A DNA stretch of 64,000 nt from a bacterium (GTDB taxonomy: Bacteria > Electryoneota > RPQS01 > DYHQ01). Every line of letters starts with the position of its first letter. The first letter of the stretch is position 1. The translations under genes and the position numbers were made by a program. The stretch is from positions 62,001 through 126,000 of the forward strand of contig JAUXGA010000004.1 in NCBI GenBank assembly GCA_030622545.1, given 5' to 3'. This document shows, piece by piece, positions 10,393 through 18,611 of this stretch. The notes beneath the pieces were generated by a model. That model ran no database searches. It had not been told where the DNA came from and saw only the letters and a program-made list of their open reading frames with translations.

Positions 10393-12042
10393 TTACTTCA
10401 TGAGCACCATTTTTTGCGCGGCCGTGAAGTCATTGGCCTGCATACGATAGATATAGATGCCCGACGGAAGAGCCGTGCCATCAAAGGTTACCGAATACAC
10501 ACCGACAGTTTGAGGTTCACTGACGAGCGTCGCTACTTCGCGTCCGGTGATGTCGTAAACCTGAATCGTGACCATTCCGGCTTCCTTCAGCGTATAGTTG
10601 AAGGTCGTCGTCGGGTTGAATGGATTCGGGTAGTTCTGAGACAAGCTGTAATCGGATACCGCTTCCGGTCCATAAGGCGTTGCACTCACGACCTGCTCGT
10701 AATCATTGCGAGTCCCGTCGATGTCTACACTGGTCAGACGGTAGTGATAGGTCGTTCCGGCAACGAGATTTTCATCCGTGAAGCTGTAGCTGTTGCCTGT
10801 TGGAGTCGTTCCGGCGCCGTCAACATGACCGATATCCATCCACGTTGCTTGATCCTGTGATTGTTCAACAACAAAGTAAGCGTTGTTCTTTTCGCTGGCA
10901 GTCACCCAGTCAAGGCGAACCGCATTGACGAGCGGTGTTGCTTCAAAGGTCGAAAGTTCGACCGGCAAGATTTCATCAATCGTCATGCAGAAACAGCCGT
11001 ACCAGTTGTCAGGATTATCGCGCGGCAAGCAAAGACGAAGAACCCAGTAGGCTGAAGCGTCTAACACGATTTCCCAGGATGGTATGCCTGCGCCCGGTTC
11101 ACAAATCTCATCACATGGAGTGGGTCCCAATTCACAACCCGGTAGGAACACAATGTTCGGAATGATCGGCGGATCATAGGGCGTAATAAGCGGAATATCC
11201 AGATATTCATCACAATAGCAAAGAGTCACACAATAGGATCCGGCGGCTAAAATTTCCGCTGGTCCTGATGGTGTGCAGCAATCCCAGTCATCCCAGATAT
11301 CTATCGGGAGTACTTGCGTCGGTCCGGAATCGTCAATTGTCAAAGGGCGATTGCCAACACCTTCCCAGTTACAATTGGCGCCATCGTGCTTATTGTACTT
11401 GTAGAGCACTGCCGGGTTGACTCCGGCCGGGAAAAAGAAATCAGCTTCAAAAACCAAATCTCCATCGGGATCACTCATCTGACGAGATGGATCGCAGGCA
11501 CCCCAGCCCCAGTAATCACCGGTGAAAAAGACACCACCCGGATACCATGATGGATGTTGACAGGACATATCAACTTGGAAGGTGACCGTAACATCTTGGG
11601 ATGTACCAACCTGAATATGCAGCGTAAATGGGGGATCATTGAAATTCTGATCCTGCGCCCCATCATACCAGGTTTCGTCGGTGCTGTCATACAGCATGCA
11701 ATAGAAATTCTCATCCACGCCTCCTTGAGTCTCAGACGAGGGGATGATAGCCATATATTCGTCATTGTTGTCCACTTCACCGTTATAACTCATACCCACA
11801 GAAACATAGTCCACGTCGGTTGACTTCTTGTAGTAAAGCCAGGCGCCCAGGCCAGCACATCGACCTTCACCGGGTGTACAGCCACCTTTATAAATCTGTA
11901 CATATACCTCAATGTTGGCCGTTGGCAGGTAGGTTTGACCATCTGTCGGCCAAATACTTCCTGCCCAATCGATAACAGCGAAGCTGCTGGTAACTCCAAA
12001 AACCAGCAATGCCATCAAACCAATAACAATCTTGTACTTCAT
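10393..12042 (-). CDS. Cysteine-rich secreted protein with T9SS type A sorting domain
   Basis: 549 residues. An N-terminal signal peptide (KIVIGLMALLVFGVTSSFA) is followed by about 330 residues of secreted sequence holding all 17 cysteines, often clustered (DCC, CVTLCYC, CFC). Inside it, near residue 150, VTVTFQVDMS followed by GVFFTGDYWGWG resembles the beta-sandwich of starch-binding/CBM20-like domains. Next comes a fibronectin III-like domain (LPVELSTFEA, YFVVEQSQD), and the last 85 residues are a T9SS sorting domain (QNYPNPFNPTT, VYDITGREVATL, LPSGIYIYRMQA). The protein should cross the outer membrane by type IX secretion and be released or surface-attached. GGAGG precedes the ATG and a consensus promoter lies about 95 bp upstream. 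The gene stands alone between a terminator and its promoter. Binding target unknown. Confidence 0.9.
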   Translation of the reverse strand: MKYKIVIGLMALLVFGVTSSFAVIDWAGSIWPTDGQTYLPTANIEVYVQIYKGGCTPGEGRCAGLGAWLYYKKSTDVDYVSVGMSYNGEVDNNDEYMAIIPSSETQGGVDENFYCMLYDSTDETWYDGAQDQNFNDPPFTLHIQVGTSQDVTVTFQVDMSCQHPSWYPGGVFFTGDYWGWGACDPSRQMSDPDGDLVFEADFFFPAGVNPAVLYKYNKHDGANCNWEGVGNRPLTIDDSGPTQVLPIDIWDDWDCCTPSGPAEILAAGSYCVTLCYCDEYLDIPLITPYDPPIIPNIVFLPGCELGPTPCDEICEPGAGIPSWEIVLDASAYWVLRLCLPRDNPDNWYGCFCMTIDEILPVELSTFEATPLVNAVRLDWVTASEKNNAYFVVEQSQDQATWMDIGHVDGAGTTPTGNSYSFTDENLVAGTTYHYRLTSVDIDGTRNDYEQVVSATPYGPEAVSDYSLSQNYPNPFNPTTTFNYTLKEAGMVTIQVYDITGREVATLVSEPQTVGVYSVTFDGTALPSGIYIYRMQANDFTAAQKMVLMK

Positions 12043-12138
12043 TTTCTCATCCTCCGTAAGTGTAGTTTGAACAATAGGATATATTCCATTCCGAATGACT
12101 TATATGTATAAAAAGCCTGCTTCTCGCATACTATAGTA

Positions 12139-12167
12139 ATTATACAGTAAACATTTGAACTTGTCAA
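12139..12167 (-). promoter_or_regulatory. Consensus sigma70 promoter for the T9SS cargo gene
   Basis: On the minus strand, TTGACA (12167-12162) and TATAAT (12144-12139) are separated by exactly 17 bp, a perfect match to the housekeeping sigma70 consensus. Transcription would start near 12132, leaving a leader of about 90 bases before the GGAGG and ATG at 12042. On the opposite strand the same DNA reads TTGTCA-18-TATAAA (12161-12190), a weaker divergent candidate. Confidence 0.8.
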
Positions 12168-12198
12168 GCATTTTTTCACAGCAATATAAAAAGTTGCC

Positions 12199-12221
12199 AA
12201 GAAATTTGGTGAACATTTCTT
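12199..12221. repeat. Short inverted repeat in the divergent intergenic region
   Basis: AAGAAAT (12199-12205) and ATTTCTT (12215-12221) are perfect 7-base complements around a 9-base spacer, a few dozen bases upstream of the consensus promoter. It could be an operator half-site pair or a weak hairpin. Apart from this and the promoters, the 330 bp between 12043 and the tRNA are AT-rich and show no gene. Confidence 0.4.
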
Positions 12222-12312
12222 GTATTATATCTAAAAACAATGGTTTAGCAATAGTGACCCATTTCAGGGTAAAAAGAGGCATCGATTCGCAAGCCGTGGG
12301 AATAAATAGTTG

Positions 12313-12341
12313 TTGCGTTTTCCTATATCTTTCTTTATATT
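12313..12341 (+). promoter_or_regulatory. Probable promoter of tRNA-Arg
   Basis: TTGCGT (12313-12318), 17 bp spacer, TATATT (12336-12341). The predicted start near 12348 is about 25 bases before the tRNA, a normal distance. The small membrane-protein, SPT-like and acyltransferase genes downstream may be read from it too, since no terminator separates them from the tRNA. Confidence 0.55.
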
Positions 12342-12373
12342 TATATTTAATGAAACTTGTCTATTAAACATTT

Positions 12374-12446
12374 GCCCCCGTAGCTCAGTTGGATAGAGCG
12401 CTGGCCTCCGGAGCCAGGTGCGCGGGTTCGAATCCCGCCGGGGGTA
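12374..12446 (+). tRNA. tRNA-Arg (anticodon CCG)
   Basis: A complete cloverleaf. The acceptor GCCCCCG pairs with CGGGGGT (first pair G-U), the D arm is GCTC...GAGC, the anticodon stem CTGGC/GCCAG holds loop CTCCGGA with CCG at 12408-12410, the variable loop is short, and the T arm is GCGGG-TTCGAAT-CCCGC. The discriminator is A and no CCA is encoded. It reads CGG arginine codons. Confidence 0.95.
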
Positions 12447-12474
12447 CGATTTCCCCATAACATATGGAGTCCCG

Positions 12475-12807
12475 ATGGCAGTGCCAAATAATACAGACTC
12501 GTCGAGTCCTCCCGAAGAGAAAATCGGCGAAGACGAAAAGATTCTCGCCGTCTTGGCGTACATCCCAATCATCTGTTTGATACCCCTTCTGCAGAAGCAG
12601 CGCAGTGATTTCGTCGCAAGACACGCACGCTTGGGATTCGCTCTCTTTCTTGTTGAAATCTTAGCTCTGCTGCTTCGTTTCCGCGTCATCTGGGATATTA
12701 TTCTTTTCTTGTGCGTCTGTTTTGCTCTGTTTGGTATTTACAAGGTACTGCGAGGGAAGACATACGACATTCCCTTTCTTTCGGATTTATTTGAAAAGCG
12801 CTGGTAG
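12475..12807 (+). CDS. Small DUF4870-like membrane protein
   Basis: 110 residues from the ATG at 12475, which has GGAG five bases ahead; the longer open frame runs back into the tRNA and is not a sensible start. After a 20-residue polar, acidic N-terminus come hydrophobic helices at about 24-38 and 55-90, with the connecting segment KQRSDFVARHARLGFALFLVEI. The pattern of a helix, a loop ending FVxxHAxxGF, and two more helices resembles DUF4870-type small integral membrane proteins of unknown function. It is 23 bp ahead of the serine-palmitoyltransferase-like gene and 29 bp behind the tRNA. I would not assign a function. Confidence 0.7.
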   Translation: MAVPNNTDSSSPPEEKIGEDEKILAVLAYIPIICLIPLLQKQRSDFVARHARLGFALFLVEILALLLRFRVIWDIILFLCVCFALFGIYKVLRGKTYDIPFLSDLFEKRW

Positions 12808-12830
12808 AGTGAAGTAAAAGGTGATTTCTT

Positions 12831-14063
12831 TTGCGTATTAAAGAAAAAGCTCGGAAATTCCAAACCGCCAAGGAAGTAATGGCGGCAGGAATTTATCCCT
12901 ATTTCCGCCCGATAGAATCGGATCAGGATACGGTTGTGGAGATGTACGGGAAAAAAGTCCTGATGCTCGGCTCCAACAACTATCTGGGTCTTACGAATCA
13001 CCCGGAAGTAAAACAAGCTGCCATCGAGGCGATTCAACGCTATGGAGCTGGATGCGCCGGTTCAAGATTTCTGAATGGAACTCTGCGTATTCATATCGAA
13101 TGCGAAGAAAAACTTGCGGAATTTCTCGAGAAAGAAGCGGTGCTTCTCTACTCGACCGGATTTCAAGTCAACCAAGGCGTTATCTCGGCGCTAATGGGAC
13201 GCAATAGTATTATCGTCACCGACGCTTTGGACCATGCGTCCATCATTGACGGGGCGAGGTTGTCATTCGGGAAGATGGTCAAATTTCGCCACAATGATGC
13301 GAAGGATCTCGAGAGAGTACTGCAAAGACTTCATACGAAGAGCATCCTTGTCGTTACAGAAGGCATTTTCTCGATGGATGGCGATATTTGCAAGCTTCCG
13401 GAAATCGCTGCAGTTTGTAAGAAATATAACGCGGATATTTTCCTCGATGACGCGCATTCCATCGGCGTGTTGGGGCCGAAAGGCGAAGGAACCGCTAATC
13501 ATTTCGGACTCAACGGCGAAGTGGAAATGGTAATGGGAACCTTCTCCAAATCGCTGGCTTCCATCGGCGGTTTTGTTGCAGCGTCGGAAGATGTAATTCA
13601 CTTCTTGAAGCATCACAGCCGCGCGCTGATTTTCTCCGCGAGTCCTCCGCCAGCATCGGTGGCTGCCGTCATCGCGGCTCTGCGAATTATCCTTCGCGAG
13701 CCGGAACGTCGCAAGCTGCTGTGGCGCAATGCCGATTATCTTCGTGACGGTTTGAAATCCATCGGTTTCAACACGCTGCTTTCTGAAACACCGATTATCC
13801 CTGTACTGATTGGTGATGAAATCAAAACTTTTGAAGTATGCCATTGGCTGCAGGATGAAGGAATATTCGTCAATCCGGTTGTGCCGCCGGCTGTGCAACC
13901 CGGTCAAAGCCTGATTCGTTTTTCGGTGATGTCGACGCACACGATTAAACAACTCGATTTCGCCCTCGACAAACTTAAAAAACTGGACAGTGTCTTTCAT
14001 CTTGCTCAGGAGACAGAGAGTGTCCCTACAAATCGAGTCCGTTCAGAGAAGGCCAGCACTTAA
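12831..14063 (+). CDS. Alpha-oxoamine synthase, probably serine palmitoyltransferase
   Basis: A 410-residue fold-type I PLP enzyme. The family blocks are LGSNNYLGLTNHPEV, GAGCAGSRFLNGT, DALDHASIIDGAR, EGIFSMDGD, LDDAHSIGVLG and TFSKSLASIGGF, where Lys240 should bind PLP. This family condenses an amino acid with an acyl-CoA: Kbl (glycine + acetyl-CoA), BioF (alanine + pimeloyl) or SPT (serine + palmitoyl-CoA). From memory, the N-terminal extension (YPYFRPIESDQ) and the CAGSRFLNGT block look most like bacterial serine palmitoyltransferases, the first step of sphingolipid synthesis; this subgroup call is inference. Start is TTG at 12831 behind AGGTGAT. The next gene overlaps its end and encodes a GNAT-like protein, which may act on the product. 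Confidence 0.82.
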   Translation: MRIKEKARKFQTAKEVMAAGIYPYFRPIESDQDTVVEMYGKKVLMLGSNNYLGLTNHPEVKQAAIEAIQRYGAGCAGSRFLNGTLRIHIECEEKLAEFLEKEAVLLYSTGFQVNQGVISALMGRNSIIVTDALDHASIIDGARLSFGKMVKFRHNDAKDLERVLQRLHTKSILVVTEGIFSMDGDICKLPEIAAVCKKYNADIFLDDAHSIGVLGPKGEGTANHFGLNGEVEMVMGTFSKSLASIGGFVAASEDVIHFLKHHSRALIFSASPPPASVAAVIAALRIILREPERRKLLWRNADYLRDGLKSIGFNTLLSETPIIPVLIGDEIKTFEVCHWLQDEGIFVNPVVPPAVQPGQSLIRFSVMSTHTIKQLDFALDKLKKLDSVFHLAQETESVPTNRVRSEKAST

Positions 14064-15132
14064 AGAGTTCATCACATTCCCCTGGGGGATTTACCAAGGT
14101 GATCCCAATTGGGTGCCGCCGCTTATAATCGAACAAAGGCTCCTTTTCAACAAGTCCAAGCATCCCTTCTATGAACATGGGGAAGTGCAGCCGTTTCTGG
14201 CGCGACGAAACGGTCAAATCGTCGGACGGATCGCCGCGATTGTAAATCGCGCTCATAACGAATTTCACAAGGATACCGTCGGTTTCTTCGGGTTCTTTGA
14301 TTCCATTGACGATGGGGAGGTAGCCCGCGCACTTTTTCAGGTTGCGGGCGATTTTGTTCAGGAGCGCGGTATGACGGTGCTTCGCGGACCGATGAATTTC
14401 TCCACGAACGAAGAATGCGGCTTGCTCTATGAAGGTTTTGACCGCCCGCCTGTCGTGATGATGCCGTACAATCCGCGCTACTACATTCGCCTTTTGGAAG
14501 AAGCGGGTTTTATGAAGGCGAAGGATTTGTTGGCGTACCTGATGACAGAATCCGATGTTTCCGAAAAACTTCGCCGCCTGGGGCCTGTCATCGAGAAACG
14601 CACACGGTTGACGATTCGCCCTCTGAATATGAAGGACTTCTGGAATGAGGTCTCCCTCGTCCAGGAAATCTACAATAAGGCGTGGGAAGAGAATTGGGGA
14701 TTCGTCCCGATGACGGACGCCGAATTCCACAACATGGGCAAGGACATGAAGCTGATTCTGGATCCGGAGCTTCTCTGGTTCGCGGAAAGCGACGGCAAAC
14801 CTGTCGGCTTCAGTCTGGCGCTGCCGGACATCAATCAGGCTCTGGCAAAAATTAATGGTCGCCTGCTGCCCTTCGGCATTTTCAAACTGCTCTATCACAA
14901 GAGAAAAATCAACGGTGTGCGCGTCCTGACGATGGGCGTCATTCCTGAGTACCGGCGACGCGGCGTGGACGTCGTGTTCTACTGGCGCACGTATGAAGCG
15001 GGCACGAAGAAAGGCTACACGTGGGGCGAATTCTCTTGGATATTGGAAGACAACGAACTGATGAAAGAAGCCGCTCAGATGATCGGCTCAAAACCGTATA
15101 AGACCTATCGGATTTTTGACCGAAATCTTTAA
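14020..15132 (+). CDS. GNAT-fold acyltransferase-like protein
   Basis: 370 residues from GTG 14020, chosen because AGGAG sits seven bases ahead; a GTG ten codons upstream (13990) has no such site. The N-terminal half contains GQIVGRIAAIVN and FGFFDSIDD, characteristic of a GNAT acyl-CoA-binding fold, and GPMNFSTNEECGLL. The C-terminal half has a second GNAT-like stretch ending MGVIPEYRRRGVDVVFYW, the R-x-x-G-x-G/A-type CoA-binding loop. This two-lobed pattern is seen in uncharacterised N-acyltransferase-like proteins. The coding region overlaps the SPT-like gene by 44 bp, implying coupled translation. Bacterial ceramide synthases described in Caulobacter are reported to be acyltransferases of this general kind, so N-acylation of a sphingoid base is a reasonable but untested idea. 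Confidence 0.75.
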   Translation: MSLQIESVQRRPALKEFITFPWGIYQGDPNWVPPLIIEQRLLFNKSKHPFYEHGEVQPFLARRNGQIVGRIAAIVNRAHNEFHKDTVGFFGFFDSIDDGEVARALFQVAGDFVQERGMTVLRGPMNFSTNEECGLLYEGFDRPPVVMMPYNPRYYIRLLEEAGFMKAKDLLAYLMTESDVSEKLRRLGPVIEKRTRLTIRPLNMKDFWNEVSLVQEIYNKAWEENWGFVPMTDAEFHNMGKDMKLILDPELLWFAESDGKPVGFSLALPDINQALAKINGRLLPFGIFKLLYHKRKINGVRVLTMGVIPEYRRRGVDVVFYWRTYEAGTKKGYTWGEFSWILEDNELMKEAAQMIGSKPYKTYRIFDRNL

Positions 15133-15205
15133 ATTACTACCTGCGACCTCTGGTCGTGGACAAGAGCGAAGATCATATTACCATATCATAAGAATTGCTG
15201 AATAG

Positions 15206-16750
15206 ATGTTTTCTGAAGTGACAGCGGCGGCGGTGTTGGGGGTGGATGCGTACCTCGTCAGGGTAGAGGCGCATATGGAATCCGGGCTTGATCTCTTCAC
15301 GGTGGTTGGGCTGCCGGATGCGGCTGTAAAAGAGTCGCGCGACCGCGTTTCCGCTGCTGTCAAAAATTCTGGATTCATCTTTCCCAAACGCCGTATTACG
15401 ATTAACCTCGCCCCAGCGGACATTCGCAAAGCGGGAAGCGGGTACGATTTGCCGATGGCGGTCAGTATTCTCGCCGCGTCCGGGCAACTCGGACTCGATG
15501 GTTTGAACAGTGTCGGTATCCTCGGTGAATTGGCGCTCGACGGAAAGGTGCGGCCAGTCCGAGGCGTTTTGCCGATTGCCAACGCTGCCAAACGCGAGGG
15601 CTTGAAGAATCTCATCGTCCCCGAAGAAAACGCCCAGGAAGCCGCGCTGATTGAAGGGATTAACATCTATCCGATGGAATCGCTACGGGACACGATTGAC
15701 TTCCTGATGGGTTCCGATGAAATAGAACCCTTCAAAGTCAACCGTGAAAGTCTTTTCATGCAATCCCACGAGTATTTTATCGACTTTTCCGAAGTGCGCG
15801 GACAAGCCGCGGCGAAACGCGCAATGGAAGTCGCGGCGGCAGGTGGTCACAACATTCTTCTCGTCGGGCCGCCGGGCTCCGGCAAAACGATGGTCGCCAA
15901 GCGACTGCCGACGATTTTGCCGGATTTCACAATGGAAGAATCGCTGGAAACCACGCAAGTCCATTCGGTCGCGGGTTTGCTCAAGCCGGGACAAGCATTA
16001 GTTGCCAGCAGGCCATTTCGCAGCCCGCACCATACGGTATCGGACGCCGGGCTCATCGGTGGCGGCGCGGTTCCAAAGCCGGGAGAAGTCAGTCTGGCGC
16101 ATAACGGCGTTCTCTTCCTCGACGAACTCCCCGAATTTCGGAAGAATGTACTTGAAGTCCTGAGACAACCCATGGAAGATGGGGTCGTAACTATTTCCCG
16201 CGCGGCTGTTTCCTTAACGTATCCGGCAACGTTTATGTTGGCGGCGGCGATGAATCCCTGCCCGTGCGGCTACCATACAGATCCGATGCACGAGTGTCGG
16301 TGCACTCAAGAACAAATCGCGCGCTATCTTTCGCGGGTGTCAGGGCCGCTTCTGGATCGCATTGATATTCACGTCGATGTTCCGCGTGTTCCTTGGCAGG
16401 AGCTTTCTTCGAAGGAGGCAGGCGAGAGTTCTGAAAAAGTGCGTGCGCGGGTTTCACTGGCGAAGCAAGCACAGGTGGAGCGTTTCAAAAGTGCACGCAA
16501 AGGGCTTTTTTGCAATGCCCAGATGACGAATCGCGAGCTGGAAAAATTTGTGCCGTTGTCTGACGATTGCATGAAACTTTTGCAGCGTGCCATCACGCAA
16601 ATGGGTTTTTCAGCACGGGCGTACCATCGAATTTGGAAGGTTTCGCGAACCATCGCCGACCTTGAGACCAGCGAAAACGTCCAGCCAAACCATGTACTCG
16701 AGGCGATTCAGTACCGAAGCCTTGACCGCGTTCCGGGCTTGAATGTGTAA
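15206..16750 (+). CDS. comM: YifB/ComM-family Mg-chelatase-like AAA+ ATPase
   Basis: 514 residues. It has an N-terminal Lon-protease-like domain ([35 protein letters not shown]), then an AAA+ domain with Walker A GPPGSGKT near residue 220, FLDELPEF as Walker B, and a zinc-like cysteine group (MNPCPCGY...CRCT) near residue 350, and a C-terminal lid domain with [20 protein letters not shown]. ComM is a hexameric helicase that drives branch migration during integration of DNA taken up by natural transformation. Length and order are normal. It is 8 bp ahead of a small unknown gene. Gene name by family; a competence role in this organism is inference. Confidence 0.92.
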   Translation: MFSEVTAAAVLGVDAYLVRVEAHMESGLDLFTVVGLPDAAVKESRDRVSAAVKNSGFIFPKRRITINLAPADIRKAGSGYDLPMAVSILAASGQLGLDGLNSVGILGELALDGKVRPVRGVLPIANAAKREGLKNLIVPEENAQEAALIEGINIYPMESLRDTIDFLMGSDEIEPFKVNRESLFMQSHEYFIDFSEVRGQAAAKRAMEVAAAGGHNILLVGPPGSGKTMVAKRLPTILPDFTMEESLETTQVHSVAGLLKPGQALVASRPFRSPHHTVSDAGLIGGGAVPKPGEVSLAHNGVLFLDELPEFRKNVLEVLRQPMEDGVVTISRAAVSLTYPATFMLAAAMNPCPCGYHTDPMHECRCTQEQIARYLSRVSGPLLDRIDIHVDVPRVPWQELSSKEAGESSEKVRARVSLAKQAQVERFKSARKGLFCNAQMTNRELEKFVPLSDDCMKLLQRAITQMGFSARAYHRIWKVSRTIADLETSENVQPNHVLEAIQYRSLDRVPGLNV

Positions 16751-16758
16751 GAGGACTT

Positions 16759-17040
16759 ATGAATCAGGATGCCAACAAATCGCTTTATCAACGCCCTGAA
16801 TTTAAAGATGCGGCGCGGGCACTGATTCTCCAAGTCCACGTTGATCGTGCTTGCGCACAAATTGTTTCCGGACAATTGACGCGCCGCGAAGCGAATGAAT
16901 TACTTCAGCAAACGACGAAAGAATTAGAGAACTTGGTTGGTGATGACCGCGAACTCTTTAAACGGATCTATATATCCCGTATGCGGCGTCTCATCGAACA
17001 GTTTACGCTCTCCGATGACGAGAGCGCGGCTTTATCATAA
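16759..17040 (+). CDS. Small helical protein of unknown function
   Basis: 93 residues, not recognised. It is polar and looks all-helical: a basic/acidic N-terminal helix (LYQRPEFKDAARALIL), a middle helix with QLTRREANELLQQTTKELENL, and a C-terminal helix RIYISRMRRLIEQF. There is no signal peptide or membrane segment. AGGACTT lies just before the ATG, eight bases after the comM stop, so it is probably co-transcribed with comM. A good RBS, tight spacing and sensible composition support a real gene. Confidence 0.7.
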   Translation: MNQDANKSLYQRPEFKDAARALILQVHVDRACAQIVSGQLTRREANELLQQTTKELENLVGDDRELFKRIYISRMRRLIEQFTLSDDESAALS

Positions 17041-17070
17041 AGCCCACGGGGGCAAAAAAGGAGGCTATAA

Positions 17071-18576
17071 TTGGAATTGCTTCTCGACAGCATAACAAAA
17101 ATCGCTCAAGAACATCCGGAACGCGATGCGATTACGCTGAATCGCCAGAACTATACGTATGATATGATTCTCGAAGCGACGGAGCGTTTTCGCGGAGCCC
17201 TCTTAGGACTCGGAATTCAACGTCACGACCGGGTCGGTATTCTATTGCCGAATTCCGCTCATTTTCCCATCGCTTATTACGCGGTTTTAGGGCTTGGAGC
17301 CGTTGCCGTTCCCTTGAACATCATGTTGAAATCGCGCGAGCTTGCCTATCAACTCGAAGATTCGGAAGCCCGCGCGATTATTTCGTGGAGCAACTTCTCT
17401 TCTCAGGTCGAAAAGGCGGCCGAAAATCTCGAAACCCTGACCCATCGCATTTACTTAGGAGATGGCAGCCCTTCCGAATCGGAAAACATGGTGGACTTGA
17501 TTCGCACCGGAGAACGTTTACCACATTCTCCGGAAATATCTCCAGATGACATCGCCGTGATTCTCTATACGGCGGGAGTAACCGGATGCCCGAAGGGTGC
17601 GGAGCTGACGCACCATAATCTGGCCCATCATGCCGAGGAATTTCGTAAACACCTGCGCATCACCGTTCGGGACCGGTTTTTAGCGGTGATGCCTTTTTAT
17701 CATGCACTGGGGCAGGGAATGCTGATGAATCTTGCATTTGTCAGCGGCGCAGAACTTGTGATACACTCCCGCTTCCACCCCGGAGATGTATTGAAAGCTC
17801 TCCAAGAGGAGCAAATCACCTATTTTCTCGGTGTGCCGGCGATGTATCACATGATATCCAATTTCCCGTCTGCTCAGAAGTACGAAACCCGAGCTCTGCG
17901 TTATTGTCTTTCCGGAGGTTCAAAGCTCCCAAAGGAGCTGGCTTTATATTTCGAAAGTGAATGCGGGCATGTCTTGATGGAAGGTTACGGGCTTTCAGAA
18001 ACGAACTCGATGATTTGTCTAAATCTGGCGACGGATATGGGTTATAACGGCAGTGTCGGTCAGGTTATCGGTGGAACGGAGCTGCGAATCGCAGACGAGA
18101 ATGGCGAGGAATTACCGGTTGGCGATGTCGGGGAGATTCTCATTCGCGGAGAAACGGTAATGCAATGCTACAGGGGTCGACCTGAAGCGAGTGCCCAGAC
18201 GCTACGCGACGGCTGGCTCCATACAGGTGACCTCGGCAAAATCGATATCGATGGAAACCTGTATATCGTTGACAGAAAAGATGACATGATTTTAAAAAGC
18301 GGATTCAAAATCTACCCTCGGGAAATTGAAGGAATCCTCGAGCAATTACCGCATGTAGAAGAAGTCGCTGTCGTGGGAGTTCAAGATCCAGTTGTCGGTC
18401 AGGAAATCAAGGTATGCGTCGTGCTAAAAAACGGCGCTGATTTGAGTTCAGGTGACATCATCGAATATTGCCGGCAACAAATGGCCGCCTATAAATGTCC
18501 ACGTATTGTCAGGTTTTACAAGGAACTTCCCAAGGCTCCCGGAGGTAAGATACAGAAGGGAGAACTACGGCAATAA
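17071..18576 (+). CDS. Acyl-CoA synthetase (AMP-forming), long-chain fatty-acid type
   Basis: 501 residues of the ANL superfamily. The N-terminal domain carries the AMP-binding loop at residues 166-176 reading YTAGVTGCPKG; the usual motif is YTSGTTGxPKG, so a serine and a threonine are replaced while the lysine is kept. Further motifs are MPFYHALGQG, GYGLSETNSM (A5), HTGDLGKID (A7) and DRKDDMILKSGFKIYPREIE (A8), and the catalytic lysine sits in PGGKIQKGEL at the end. It should activate a carboxylic acid to its CoA thioester through an acyl-adenylate. Start is TTG 17071 with a strong AAGGAGG. Nearby fatty-acid genes suggest a fatty-acyl substrate, but this is not shown by the sequence. Confidence 0.88.
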   Translation: MELLLDSITKIAQEHPERDAITLNRQNYTYDMILEATERFRGALLGLGIQRHDRVGILLPNSAHFPIAYYAVLGLGAVAVPLNIMLKSRELAYQLEDSEARAIISWSNFSSQVEKAAENLETLTHRIYLGDGSPSESENMVDLIRTGERLPHSPEISPDDIAVILYTAGVTGCPKGAELTHHNLAHHAEEFRKHLRITVRDRFLAVMPFYHALGQGMLMNLAFVSGAELVIHSRFHPGDVLKALQEEQITYFLGVPAMYHMISNFPSAQKYETRALRYCLSGGSKLPKELALYFESECGHVLMEGYGLSETNSMICLNLATDMGYNGSVGQVIGGTELRIADENGEELPVGDVGEILIRGETVMQCYRGRPEASAQTLRDGWLHTGDLGKIDIDGNLYIVDRKDDMILKSGFKIYPREIEGILEQLPHVEEVAVVGVQDPVVGQEIKVCVVLKNGADLSSGDIIEYCRQQMAAYKCPRIVRFYKELPKAPGGKIQKGELRQ

Positions 18577-18611
18577 TCCCAAGACTTGTGCAAGAGAAAC
18601 TAGGAGATAAC

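Noticed and set aside
12418-12474. A longer N-terminus for the small membrane protein, starting inside tRNA-Arg
   Set aside because: The start lies within the anticodon/variable region of the tRNA; the ATG at 12475 has its own GGAG.
13263-14000. A 245-codon open frame antisense to the SPT-like gene
   Set aside because: Shadow of a conserved PLP enzyme; composition and motifs favour the plus strand.
14026-14898. A 290-codon open frame on the minus strand opposite the acyltransferase-like gene
   Set aside because: It mirrors a well-supported plus-strand gene with clear GNAT motifs and RBS; the antisense product has no recognisable motif.
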